15,617 nucleotides of DNA. Source: Micavibrio sp. UBA6139. Its GTDB lineage: Bacteria > Pseudomonadota > Alphaproteobacteria > Micavibrionales > Micavibrionaceae. Location: NCBI GenBank assembly GCA_002423285.1, contig DIVF01000029.1, forward strand, positions 1-15,617, read 5' to 3'. Positions 1 to 8,093 of the stretch are shown here, piece by piece; within the stretch, counting starts at the first letter, position 1, and each line of letters starts with the position of its first letter. Below the pieces are notes generated by a model. It was not told where the DNA came from, did no database searches, and saw only the letters and a list, made by a program, of their open reading frames with translations. Made by a program: the position numbers and the translations under genes.

Positions 1-198
1 TCAAAGAAAAAACCTCTGTCCAAAGACGAACGCGCCTACAATCACGCCCTGAGCCGCTTCAGAGTCAGGGTCGAGCACGCAATTGCCCGCCTCAAACGCT
101 TCCGCATCCTCGCAGACAGATTCCGCTATCCCAGAAAAACCCACGACGCCAAATTCTCCATCATCGCCGGCATTGCCAACATCGTTGCCGGGTTCTGA
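1..198 (+). CDS. IS5-family transposase, C-terminal part (cut by window edge)
   Basis: The frame is open from base 1 to the TGA at 196-198 and encodes 65 residues with no start in the window. The basic segment with the motif RVEHAIARLKRFRIL, then a short hydrophobic tail (IIAGIANIV), is the usual C-terminus of IS5-group DDE transposases (DDE_Tnp_4 type). The Glu in RVEHAI would be the last residue of the DDE triad; this comes from family knowledge, not from an alignment. The enzyme would cut and rejoin the ends of its own element. The upstream part is outside the window, so intactness cannot be judged. It converges with the phaC block. Confidence 0.8.
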   Translation, partial: SKKKPLSKDERAYNHALSRFRVRVEHAIARLKRFRILADRFRYPRKTHDAKFSIIAGIANIVAGF

Positions 199-232
199 TC
201 TCAAAATCATGCCAAGGTGGACAACTTGTCTG

Positions 233-249
233 AAAAGTACGCTACTTTT
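233..249. repeat. Perfect 7-bp inverted repeat near the IS right end
   Basis: AAAAGTA at 233-239 and TACTTTT at 243-249 are exact reverse complements around a CGC centre. The repeat lies just inside the presumed IS terminus. It could be a subterminal transposase-binding site or a structure that limits read-through; neither is shown by the sequence alone. Confidence 0.5.
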
Positions 250-293
250 GCAACAGGCCTAATGATCTTTTTCTTTTATTCCCATGTTCTTTC

Positions 294-2015
294 CTAAGCT
301 TTATGCACATATGTGCCGGGGGCGTCGCCCAGCACGGCATAGGTTTTATTTCCGGGTTTTTGAGGCGCGGGAATTTTCGTTTTTGCGCTTTGACCCTGGA
401 GCCATTTTCCCCATGCCAGCCACCAGGAACCTTCTTGCTGTTTTGCGATTTGTTCCCACTGATCGGGAGATTTATAGGATTCCCCCGCCTTTTTCTCGGC
501 GATCTTGTAGCTGCGCCGTTCATGGCCAGGTTCACTGACGATGCCGGCATTGTGACCGCCGACCGTCAGAACAAAGGTAATATCTCCACTGGCCATCAGA
601 TGGATCTTGTAAACGGACTTCCACGGGGCGACGTGATCTTTTTCCGTCCCAACGGCAAATACGGAAAGATTAATATTTTCCGGTGCGATTGTTTTCCCAA
701 GGGCCGTGTAATGCCCATTCGAAAATTCATTGTTCAGATACAGGCGCTCCAGATATTCGCTGTGCATCTTATAAGGCATCCGCGTCGCATCCGCGTTCCA
801 CGCCATGATGTCGAAAGGCCGTGAACGCTGTCCCATCATATATTCCTTGACCAGGCGCGACCAGATCATGTCATAGGAGCGCAGCATCTGGAACGCTCCC
901 GCCATCTGCTTGGTATCCAGATAGCCCTGCGCCCACATCATATTCTCAAGATAGGCGACCTCACTCGGCGTCACGAAGATCATCATCTCGCCCGCTTCGG
1001 TAAAATCGCCCTGCGCGGCCAGAAGCGAAAGACTTTTCAGGCGATCGTCGTTATTATGCGCCATAAGCGCAGCCGTAATCATGGCCAGCGTACCGCCGAG
1101 GCAATAACCTGTCAGATGGATTTTCGTGTTATCCGTAATAGATGACACAGCGTCAATGGCTGCCAGCGCCCCGTCGCGGATATAATCGTCCATGCCCCGG
1201 TTGCGGGCCTCGGCCCCCGGATTTGTCCATGACACGATAAAAACGGTATGTCCTTGCTCGACAAGCCATTTGACCATTGAATTATGTGGCGACAGATCAA
1301 GAATATAATATTTCATGATCCAGGCTGGCAGGATCAAAATCGGCTCTTTATAGACATCGCTTGTAACCGGATCGTACTGGATCAACTCGATCAGGTCATT
1401 GCGGAACACGACCTTGCCCTTGGCGGTCGCCACATTTTCACCAACCTTAAAATTTTCTATGCCCGCGGCTGGTTCACCTGCCTTGTTGCGGGTGAAATCC
1501 TCGAGCGCGTTCACCGCGCCATCGGCCAGATTCGCGCCACCGCGCTTGATCGTTTCAAACAGGATTTCCGGATTGGTCAGAAGAAAATTTGCGGGTGATA
1601 TCGCATCCAGCATCTGCCGCGCGGAAAAAGAGATCGCCCGTTCATATTGCGGCGAGAGGCCGGGAATATTCTTGGTCGCAAGATCCCAGAATTCTTCGCA
1701 TCCGTGAAAAATATCGACATACGATTTCCATGGATAGCTTGACCACTCTGCGGACTTGAAACGCGGATCAGGTGGCGGTTGAGGTTTTGAAGGGTCCATC
1801 GCGTCACACGCCTGTACCTTCGCACTATGCAGGGGGAAGCAGGCCAGCGCAACCATCCGCCCCGGGCACAACGCAAGATGCGCCAGCCACGATGCATACA
1901 CCTCGGTCATTCCCGCCGGCGTCAGTCCGCATGTGATACGGGATAATCTCGCCTGAAACAGCCGGTCGATTTCATCGGCAATCTGTGTAAAAGAATGGCG
2001 GGATGCATCTTCCAT
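294..2015 (-). CDS. phaC: Class I poly(3-hydroxybutyrate) synthase PhaC
   Basis: PhaC polymerises (R)-3-hydroxybutyryl-CoA into PHB on the granule surface. Numbering from the upstream in-frame ATG at 2027 (577 aa), the lipase-like box GYCLGG (307-312) supplies catalytic Cys309, TEKDHVAPW gives Asp464, and GGHNAGIVSEPG gives His492. This is the complete Cys-Asp-His triad of an alpha/beta-hydrolase synthase. Length and the N-terminal PhaC_N-like region fit class I. I chose the ATG at 2015 (573 aa) because GGAGG at 2025-2021 sits 5 nt upstream, and because this ATG overlaps the stop of the preceding small gene as TGATG, suggesting coupled translation. The ATGs at 2018 and 2027 are alternatives. 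It is the last gene of the leftward block after the outer-membrane protein and the small membrane protein. No terminator is seen after the TAG at 294; the IS begins there instead. Confidence 0.95.
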   Translation of the reverse strand: MEDASRHSFTQIADEIDRLFQARLSRITCGLTPAGMTEVYASWLAHLALCPGRMVALACFPLHSAKVQACDAMDPSKPQPPPDPRFKSAEWSSYPWKSYVDIFHGCEEFWDLATKNIPGLSPQYERAISFSARQMLDAISPANFLLTNPEILFETIKRGGANLADGAVNALEDFTRNKAGEPAAGIENFKVGENVATAKGKVVFRNDLIELIQYDPVTSDVYKEPILILPAWIMKYYILDLSPHNSMVKWLVEQGHTVFIVSWTNPGAEARNRGMDDYIRDGALAAIDAVSSITDNTKIHLTGYCLGGTLAMITAALMAHNNDDRLKSLSLLAAQGDFTEAGEMMIFVTPSEVAYLENMMWAQGYLDTKQMAGAFQMLRSYDMIWSRLVKEYMMGQRSRPFDIMAWNADATRMPYKMHSEYLERLYLNNEFSNGHYTALGKTIAPENINLSVFAVGTEKDHVAPWKSVYKIHLMASGDITFVLTVGGHNAGIVSEPGHERRSYKIAEKKAGESYKSPDQWEQIAKQQEGSWWLAWGKWLQGQSAKTKIPAPQKPGNKTYAVLGDAPGTYVHKA

Positions 2016-2230
2016 CATAGCCTCCATCGCCTATGATGTTTTTTTATTCTCAACAAAACTTTAATCCGTAGCCAAATGCTCGGCCAAAATGCAGCCAACG
2101 CAACAAAAACGACGAATACCAGCATCGCCGCAACAAAGCTGATAAAGTGAAAATTGTTGGCATCGGGAGCGACGAACCAGCTGGCAATCACACCCCCTAT
2201 AAGCAACATCCCTCTCGCGATCCATCCCAC
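2015..2230 (-). CDS. Small two-TM membrane protein between tolC-like gene and phaC
   Basis: This encodes 71 residues that I do not recognise. Two hydrophobic stretches are visible (about 7-20 and 28-50), separated by a short polar link (APDANN). A very basic tail (RIKVLLRIKKHHRRWRL) suggests both ends lie on the cytoplasmic side. The start is GTG at 2230, with AGGAGG nine nt upstream lying inside the last codons of the preceding gene. That gene's TAG overlaps this GTG as TAGTG, and this gene's TGA overlaps the phaC start as TGATG. The double coupling argues it is translated and made in ratio with its neighbours. A role in anchoring PhaC or assisting the exporter is only a guess from position. 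Confidence 0.75.
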   Translation of the reverse strand: MGWIARGMLLIGGVIASWFVAPDANNFHFISFVAAMLVFVVFVALAAFWPSIWLRIKVLLRIKKHHRRWRL

Positions 2231-3630
2231 TATAATTGTCCTCCTAAAGATTTATTCAGATCAACGCTGGATTGAAGCAACTGACGCTTCGCCTCGATCT
2301 GGGATATTTCCGCATCGAACAAGCTGCGCTCGGCATCCAGAACATCCATATAGCTGGAATAGCCGGCATCAAACCGTTTGCGTGCCAATCTTGCCGCTTC
2401 ACGCAATACGCTGGCCTGTTTTTCCAGGGCGCTGGCTTGCTCCTGCGTCTTTTCCCGCGCGATCAGGGCATCCTTGATTTCACGAAATGCCACGCGAACG
2501 GTTTTTTCGTAACCTATATAAGCCTGCTTCTCTCGCGCCGTTGCGGCCTCGACCTGCGCGCGGGCGCGGCCAAAATCAAGAAGGGGCGCGGTTGCATTCG
2601 CGCCGAGACTCCAGCTCTTTGATCCGCTTTCCAGCAAACTATCGAGATCGCCCGAAGCAACCCCCAGCAAACCGGAAACGGATAAACGGGGCAGATAAGC
2701 CGCCCGCGCCACGCCAATATTGGCGTTCGCCGCCGCCAAGATATGTTCCGCGGCTATGATGTCAGGCCGCGCAATCACAACGTCGCTGGCATCTTTTTGC
2801 GGCAAGGGCGGCAGATCCGGCAGGATCGTCTTGTCCGAACCGCTGAAAGCCCGAGATTCCATGATATCTTTCGGCGTTTTTCCCAAAAGAACGGAAAGGG
2901 CCGAAAGCCTTTGTTCACGTTGCTGCTCCAATGCAGGCAACCGCGCCTGCGCCGCAACCATCTGGGATTCCGCCTGACGGACAATCAGGGAATCCACATC
3001 CCCTTGATCGAGTCGTTTCTTCTCAAGACCATAGGCATTTTTACGGGTTCGAATCGTTTTTTGCGTTATATCAATCTGCTCATTCAGCGCAGAAACCGCA
3101 AAGTAGTTGGCAACGGTTTCCGCCGTGATGCCAAGCGCGACAGCACGCGCATTGGCTTCTTCAGCCAGCAATTGCTGACGCGCCGCCTTGTCGGCATTGG
3201 CAAGACGGCCCCACAGATCAACCTCGAAGGAAAGCAAGCCACCCAGAATAAAACTGTCCGACGGCCCGCTGGATGGCAGCCCTTCTAAATTGAGGTCGCT
3301 GCGCGAAGCGCCGCCTCCGGCTGTAATATTGGGCATCCGGTTGGCCCTGGCGCTTCCCGCAATCGCGCGCGCTTCATCGACACGCGCCGCCGCCAACTGG
3401 ATATCGCTGTTATAGGCCAAAGCCTCGGTGACAAGAGCGGACAGCTTTTCATCATCATAGGCCGCCCACCACGCGCCATCCTGCTGTATGGATGACGGCC
3501 CCGATAATTGCCAGTTTTGAGGAAGGCTCGTTTCAGGTTTATGGATGTCCGGGGCAAGCGAACAGGCCGTCAGAACACCGCATAAAAGAATCGCCGGCAG
3601 CGCATAAATTCCTGTCTTGTTTATGGCCAT
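2230..3630 (-). CDS. NodT/TolC-family outer-membrane efflux lipoprotein
   Basis: This is the outer-membrane channel of a tripartite exporter. The N-terminus has a hydrophobic signal segment followed by the lipobox LTAC, whose Cys is residue 23 from the chosen start, so it should be lipidated like CusC/OprM/NodT proteins. The two repeated OEP halves are visible: one around WWAAYDDEKLSALVTEALAYN, the other with the GLLSFEVDLWGRL segment and long alpha-helical stretches. I start at the ATG at 3630 (466 aa) because AAGGA lies nine nt upstream and the signal peptide then has normal length. The ATG at 3678 (482 aa) would add 16 residues overlapping the regulatory region. It heads the leftward block and is divergent from the TetR-adaptor-RbbA genes, which lack an outer-membrane channel of their own. 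It very probably completes that pump. Confidence 0.9.
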   Translation of the reverse strand: MAINKTGIYALPAILLCGVLTACSLAPDIHKPETSLPQNWQLSGPSSIQQDGAWWAAYDDEKLSALVTEALAYNSDIQLAAARVDEARAIAGSARANRMPNITAGGGASRSDLNLEGLPSSGPSDSFILGGLLSFEVDLWGRLANADKAARQQLLAEEANARAVALGITAETVANYFAVSALNEQIDITQKTIRTRKNAYGLEKKRLDQGDVDSLIVRQAESQMVAAQARLPALEQQREQRLSALSVLLGKTPKDIMESRAFSGSDKTILPDLPPLPQKDASDVVIARPDIIAAEHILAAANANIGVARAAYLPRLSVSGLLGVASGDLDSLLESGSKSWSLGANATAPLLDFGRARAQVEAATAREKQAYIGYEKTVRVAFREIKDALIAREKTQEQASALEKQASVLREAARLARKRFDAGYSSYMDVLDAERSLFDAEISQIEAKRQLLQSSVDLNKSLGGQL

Positions 3631-3649
3631 ACCCGGCAGTCCTTCCCCG

Positions 3650-3702
3650 TTGACAAACAACAAAAAATGTTTATTCATTCATGTATGGATACAGATATTA
3701 TC
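3650..3702. promoter_or_regulatory. Divergent promoter region with palindromic operator candidate
   Basis: Rightward, TTGACA at 3650-3655 has a weak -10 (TATTCA, 3672-3677) 16 bp on, predicting a start near 3685. Leftward, an extended -10 (TG, one base, then GATAAT; 3705-3697) predicts a start near 3690. The perfect palindrome TGTAT-GG-ATACA (3682-3693) covers both predicted starts. The overlapping GATA-T-TATC (3694-3702) is also symmetric. A TetR dimer bound here would repress both blocks, which is the usual layout for AcrR/TtgR-type regulators. The promoter calls are by eye; the palindrome is seen directly. Confidence 0.4.
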
Positions 3703-3729
3703 ACACGAATGGCGAAAAGCAATAACGTG

Positions 3730-4347
3730 ATGCACAAAAAGAAAGAACAAGGTCTTGTAACCAGACAGAAAATCCTGGCGGCCGCGGAACATGTCTTTTT
3801 TGAAAAAGGCGCGGCCCTGACCTCTCTTGAACAAATCGCCGAGAAGGCCAATGTGACGCGGGGTGCCATCTACGGGCATTTTAAAAATAAAAATATGCTT
3901 CTGGAGCATGTGATAGACAGCGCCATCATACATGTGATTGACATTTTTCGTTCCTCCCTGACAGAGACGCCAAAGCCCAGCCTTGAACAGCTTCGCAAAG
4001 CGACGATTGATACGATTCTGACAATTGCCCGCAGCCCCGGACTGACACAGCGCCTGTCGATTGCGATGCTGAAATGTGAATATACCGAGGAATTTTCCTA
4101 CATCATAGAAAAGCACACTCATTATCGTGATGAAGTCCATGATCTTTTCATGACTTATTACTCCAACATGGAAAAGTGCGGGATCGGCCTTCCCAAAGAG
4201 CCGGAAAAGATGGCGGAAGCATTGCTGTTCTACACGACAGGCATGTTGACCGAGTTTTTCAAGCATCCCGATAAGCTGGATATCGAAAAAGACATTGCCG
4301 ATTACATTGATATATTTTTCTTCCCGGTCTCAAAGCCGCCGGCTTAA
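3730..4347 (+). CDS. TetR/AcrR-family transcriptional repressor
   Basis: This is a probable ligand-responsive repressor of the adjoining efflux genes. The N-terminal DNA-binding domain has a helix-turn-helix at about residues 31-51 (TSLEQIAEKANVTRGAIYGHF), a textbook TetR pattern. The C-terminal ligand domain (about 60-200) ends in LLFYTTGMLTEFF-type helices like AcrR/TtgR. I chose ATG 3730 (205 aa) because it places TRQKIL at the same distance from the N-terminus as in AcrR. Upstream in-frame ATGs at 3667, 3685 and 3709 also lack a convincing ribosome site. The 3667 start would overlap the region that I read as promoter. The adaptor gene follows after 17 bp, so it is likely co-transcribed and autoregulated. 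The inducer is unknown. Confidence 0.9.
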   Translation: MHKKKEQGLVTRQKILAAAEHVFFEKGAALTSLEQIAEKANVTRGAIYGHFKNKNMLLEHVIDSAIIHVIDIFRSSLTETPKPSLEQLRKATIDTILTIARSPGLTQRLSIAMLKCEYTEEFSYIIEKHTHYRDEVHDLFMTYYSNMEKCGIGLPKEPEKMAEALLFYTTGMLTEFFKHPDKLDIEKDIADYIDIFFFPVSKPPA

Positions 4348-4364
4348 ATATAAGGATTGCCGCC

Positions 4365-5366
4365 ATGACAAAAAATCTGCTTCTGATCGCCTTCGTTATC
4401 GCCGCCGTGGCAGGAGGCATCTATTACTATTTCCAGCACGCAAAAACCAAAGACCTTGATGGCATCGCCTATGGCAATGGCCGGATCGAAGCCCAAAGCA
4501 TCGACATTGCAACCCGTCATGGCGGACGCGTCTTATCCGTTCCTGTCGAAGAAGGCCAGATGGTTGAAGCCGGTGATATCGTTGCCGAGCTGGACCTGAC
4601 CGATCTCGCTGCCTCCGTCACCGGGGCAAAAGCCAATGTCCGCGCCCGTGTTCAACAAAAAGACGCCGCCGCGTCTTCCGTCGCGCAGGCTGAATCCGCC
4701 TTGATACTGGCGGACAAGGAATTCGCGCGCGCCGATGCGCTCGCCCGTGAGAAAGCCGTGTCGGAAAGTCGCCGTGATCAGGCCTTCAACGCCAAGCAGG
4801 CCGCTGAAGCCCAATTATCCGCCGCCAAGCAAAATCTTTCGAGTGCGGAAGAAGGGATTGAAGTGGCAGAAGCGGAAGTTGCACGCCTGGAAGACCTTCT
4901 GACCGATCAGCATCTTAAGGCCTCCAGGGCAGGACGGGTGCTTTACAAGCTGGTCGAACCCGGCGAAGTCATGAGCGCTGGCGGCAAGGCGGTCACGCTT
5001 CTCGATCTCACGGATGTGTACATGACGATCTTCCTGCCCACGGAAACAATCGGGAAATTGCAATTGAAACAAGAGGCGCGCATCGTCCTTGATGCCATGC
5101 CCGATACCGCCATTCCGGCCTACATTTCCTATATCTCGCCCGAAGCGCAATTCACGCCCCGTCAGGTGGAAACACGGACCGAGCGTGAAAAACTGACCTT
5201 TCGCGTCAAGATCAGAATACCGCCCTCTCTTCTTTCCAAATATATCGACAAAGTCAAAACCGGCCTGCCCGGAATCGCGTATTTAAAAATCGATCAGGAT
5301 CGAGACTGGCCGGACAATCTGAAAGTCGATCCCGCGTTGCTGCAGGATATCGAGGCCCAACCATAA
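4365..5366 (+). CDS. yhiI: Periplasmic adaptor (HlyD/membrane-fusion protein), YhiI-like
   Basis: This 333-residue inner-membrane-anchored adaptor would link the RbbA/YhhJ permeases to the outer-membrane channel. An uncleaved TM anchor lies at about 4-23. The first half of the lipoyl/barrel-sandwich domain is at about 48-80 and the second at about 186-215, around a long coiled-coil hairpin (81-182). The hairpin tip carries R122-x3-L126-x6-S133, the motif known in adaptors that dock on TolC-type proteins. The C-terminal part (DVYMTIFLPTE, TVKTGLPG-like segment) closely resembles E. coli YhiI from memory. AAGGA sits eight nt before the ATG. The rbbA start is 2 bp beyond the stop. Confidence 0.92.
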   Translation: MTKNLLLIAFVIAAVAGGIYYYFQHAKTKDLDGIAYGNGRIEAQSIDIATRHGGRVLSVPVEEGQMVEAGDIVAELDLTDLAASVTGAKANVRARVQQKDAAASSVAQAESALILADKEFARADALAREKAVSESRRDQAFNAKQAAEAQLSAAKQNLSSAEEGIEVAEAEVARLEDLLTDQHLKASRAGRVLYKLVEPGEVMSAGGKAVTLLDLTDVYMTIFLPTETIGKLQLKQEARIVLDAMPDTAIPAYISYISPEAQFTPRQVETRTEREKLTFRVKIRIPPSLLSKYIDKVKTGLPGIAYLKIDQDRDWPDNLKVDPALLQDIEAQP

Positions 5367-5368
5367 TC

Positions 5369-8092
5369 ATGCTGGTCCGCGCCGACAATATACGCCAGAC
5401 CTATGGCAGGCAGACAGCCTTGGACGATGTGACGATTCATATCGAGAAAGGCGCCAGCGTTGCCGTTATCGGCCCGGACGGCGTTGGAAAGTCGACCTTG
5501 CTCGGGCTGATCGCGGGCGCAAAAAAAATCCAGGATGGGCAACTCGTTATTTTTGACGGCGATGTTCGCAAAAAGACAGTACGGGCCATGTTGCAGCAAC
5601 GCGCCGCCTATATGCCGCAGGGTCTGGGCAAAAATCTTTATCCGGAGTTGAGCATCCGCGAAAACCTTGAATTTTTCGGGCGGTTGTACGGCCATGATAA
5701 AAAGGAACGCAACCGCCGTATTGAAATGCTCACCCGCGCGACGGGTCTTCTGGCGTTTCTGGACAGGCCCGCCGGCAAGCTTTCGGGCGGCATGAAGCAG
5801 AAACTCGGACTGTGCTGCGCGCTGATCCACGACCCCGAACTTCTTATTCTTGACGAACCGACCACCGGCGTCGATCCCTTGTCCCGCAAGCAATTCTGGG
5901 CCTTGATCGACAATATTCGCGCCGAACAAAAAGATATCACCGTCATCGTGGCAACCTCCTACATGGAAGAAGCCGACGATTTCGATATCGTTGTCATGAT
6001 GAATGACGGCAAAGTCATCGCTTCCGGAACACCGGACGAACTGAAATCAAAAAGCGGCTGCGAAGATCTTGAAAAGGCCTTCATCGCCTTCCTTCCCGAA
6101 GAACGCCGCAGCGGTCATGAAATTCCCGAAATCACGGTGCGCGATCTGTCGGATAAGGACATCGCCATCTCTGCAAAGAACCTGACGCGGCGGTTTGGAG
6201 ACTTCACCGCCGTCGATCATGTCAGTTTTGAAATCCCCCGCGGAGAAATCTTCGGCTTTCTCGGCTCCAACGGCTGCGGCAAGACCACCACCATGAAGAT
6301 GCTTACCGGCCTTCTCCCCGTCAGCGAAGGAGAATCTTCCCTGTTCGGTGAAGCCCTTGTTCCCGGCGACATGGCAAACCGCCAGCGCATCGGTTATATG
6401 TCGCAGAATTTTTCTCTTTACGGCGAACTGACCGTGGACCAGAACATGCAGCTCCACGCCCGTCTTTTTCAGCTTCCCAGGGATACGGCGGACAAGCGGA
6501 TCGCGTGGCTCTATGACCGTTTCGATCTTGCCAGATACAAGGACGCCTCTTCGGGCGACTTGCCGCTCGGCGTGCGCCAGCGGCTTTCCCTCGCCGTCGC
6601 CGTGATCCACGAACCGGAAATATTGATCCTTGACGAGCCGACCTCCGGCGTCGATCCGGTGGCCCGCGATAATTTCTGGGCACTGCTGATCGAACTTTCC
6701 CGCAAGGACGAGGTCACGATTTTTATCTCCACCCACTTCATGAACGAGGCGCAGCGGTGCGACCGCATTTCCCTGATGCATGCGGGGAAAGTCCTGATCA
6801 CCGGCATTCCGGACGATTTACGCCGCCGGAAAGGGGCCGATACGCTCGATGACGCTTTCGTGTCCTACCTGGAAGACGCAGTACAGGAAAGCGGCAAGAC
6901 AAAAACCGACAAAAAAGAAGAAACTTTTTCCATCGCGAAAGCGGCGGGAACGACCGCAGGGAAACAGGGATTTTTCTCCTCCCTATTTTCCGCGCGGCGC
7001 ATGATAGCCTACGCGCAACGTGAAATCATGGAGATGATGCGCGACCCGATCCGTCTCAGCGTGGCCACGCTCGGCACGTCGTTACTGATGCTGGTGTTCG
7101 GTTACGGTATTACGATGGATGTTGATTCTTTGCGTTACGCCGCGCTGGATCTCGACCGGACAGCCGACAGCCGCGCCTATCTTCAGGAACTGGAAGGTTC
7201 GCCCTATTTCGTCACCGAACCGCCGATCAGCAGCGATGAAGACCTGCTCCACCGTCTGCAAAGCGGAGAAATCTCCATGGCCCTGCAAATCCCGCCCGAT
7301 TTCGGCAAGGATCTGCATCGCGGTGCAGACACGGCAATCGCCGCATGGATTGACGGCTCCATGCCTTTTCGTGCCGAAACCATCGGCGGCTATCTTCAGG
7401 GGATCCATACGCGTTTTCTGCAAGACCGCGGCCTGATGCCGTCCGTACCACTCACGCTTGAGATGCGCTATCTCTACAATCAATCCTTTGAAAGCATCAA
7501 CGCCATGGTGCCCGCCGTCATAGGCCTTCTTCTGGTATTTATCCCAGCGATCCTGTCCGCCCTGTCCGTCGTGCGTGAAAAGGAGATGGGATCGATCGCC
7601 AACATGTATGTTACGCCCGTAACACGGCTGGAATTCATTCTGGGCAAACAGATTCCCTATATTTTGTTCGCCATGGTCAGCTTTCTGATCGTTCTGGTCA
7701 TGGCACTTTTGTTATTTCACGTTCCGATCAAGGGCAGCGTTATCGGCCTGGTACTCGGTGCGCTTTTATATGTTTCGGCAACGACGGGACTGGGCCTGCT
7801 CATTTCCTCCTTCACAAAGTCACAAGTTGCGGCCCTGTTCGGTGTAGCTATCGCGACCATGATTCCTGCGGCGCAGTTTTCAGGCCTTTTGCAACCCGTC
7901 TCGACTCTAGAAGGAGCAGCGCGCTGGATTGGAACATTCTATCCCACGACCTATTTCCTGAAAGTCAGCATCGGCGCCTTCACCAAAGGGCTGGATCTTC
8001 TCTCGCTGCAACCATTCTTGTTCTCACTTTTCTTGTTCATACCGGCACTTTTGCTGTTCAACGTCCTGCTTCTCAAGAAACAGGAGCCATAG
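5369..8092 (+). CDS. rbbA: RbbA-type ABC transporter: two ATPase domains fused to an ABC-2 permease
   Basis: This encodes 907 residues, close to E. coli RbbA/YhiH in length. ATPase domain 1 has Walker A GPDGVGKST (35-43), signature LSGGMKQKL (138-146) and Walker B LLILDEP (158-164). Domain 2 has Walker A GSNGCGKTT (299-307), a degenerate signature LPLGVRQRL (398-406) and Walker B ILILDEP (418-424). A linker (about 505-545) leads to an ABC-2 permease with a first TM at about 562-582, a large periplasmic loop, and TM segments at about 711-733, 761-783, 790-812, 818-840 and 880-902. E. coli RbbA was reported as a ribosome-associated ATPase, but the fused permease and the adaptor/permease neighbours point to export. 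The substrate cannot be read from the sequence. It sits in the order adaptor-RbbA-YhhJ as in E. coli yhiI-rbbA-yhhJ. Confidence 0.95.
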   Translation: MLVRADNIRQTYGRQTALDDVTIHIEKGASVAVIGPDGVGKSTLLGLIAGAKKIQDGQLVIFDGDVRKKTVRAMLQQRAAYMPQGLGKNLYPELSIRENLEFFGRLYGHDKKERNRRIEMLTRATGLLAFLDRPAGKLSGGMKQKLGLCCALIHDPELLILDEPTTGVDPLSRKQFWALIDNIRAEQKDITVIVATSYMEEADDFDIVVMMNDGKVIASGTPDELKSKSGCEDLEKAFIAFLPEERRSGHEIPEITVRDLSDKDIAISAKNLTRRFGDFTAVDHVSFEIPRGEIFGFLGSNGCGKTTTMKMLTGLLPVSEGESSLFGEALVPGDMANRQRIGYMSQNFSLYGELTVDQNMQLHARLFQLPRDTADKRIAWLYDRFDLARYKDASSGDLPLGVRQRLSLAVAVIHEPEILILDEPTSGVDPVARDNFWALLIELSRKDEVTIFISTHFMNEAQRCDRISLMHAGKVLITGIPDDLRRRKGADTLDDAFVSYLEDAVQESGKTKTDKKEETFSIAKAAGTTAGKQGFFSSLFSARRMIAYAQREIMEMMRDPIRLSVATLGTSLLMLVFGYGITMDVDSLRYAALDLDRTADSRAYLQELEGSPYFVTEPPISSDEDLLHRLQSGEISMALQIPPDFGKDLHRGADTAIAAWIDGSMPFRAETIGGYLQGIHTRFLQDRGLMPSVPLTLEMRYLYNQSFESINAMVPAVIGLLLVFIPAILSALSVVREKEMGSIANMYVTPVTRLEFILGKQIPYILFAMVSFLIVLVMALLLFHVPIKGSVIGLVLGALLYVSATTGLGLLISSFTKSQVAALFGVAIATMIPAAQFSGLLQPVSTLEGAARWIGTFYPTTYFLKVSIGAFTKGLDLLSLQPFLFSLFLFIPALLLFNVLLLKKQEP

Positions 8093-8093
8093 G

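Larger units (their letters stand above)
1..260 (+). mobile_element. Right end of an IS5-family insertion sequence
   Basis: The transposase stop at 198 is followed by about 60 bp of non-coding DNA ending in TTTTGCAACAGGCCT (246-260). Read inward from the boundary this gives AGGCCTGTTGCAAAA, which resembles terminal inverted repeats of several IS families. The left end is not visible, so neither the partner repeat nor a target duplication can be confirmed and the exact last base is uncertain. The boundary lies about 34 bp beyond the phaC stop, so phaC now reads into the IS. Confidence 0.6.

Noticed and set aside
1196..1210. GGTTGCGGG match to the tRNA end, considered as a distal attachment copy
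   Set aside because: It is a nine-base match inside the conserved phaC coding sequence and does not extend into the rest of the tRNA end.
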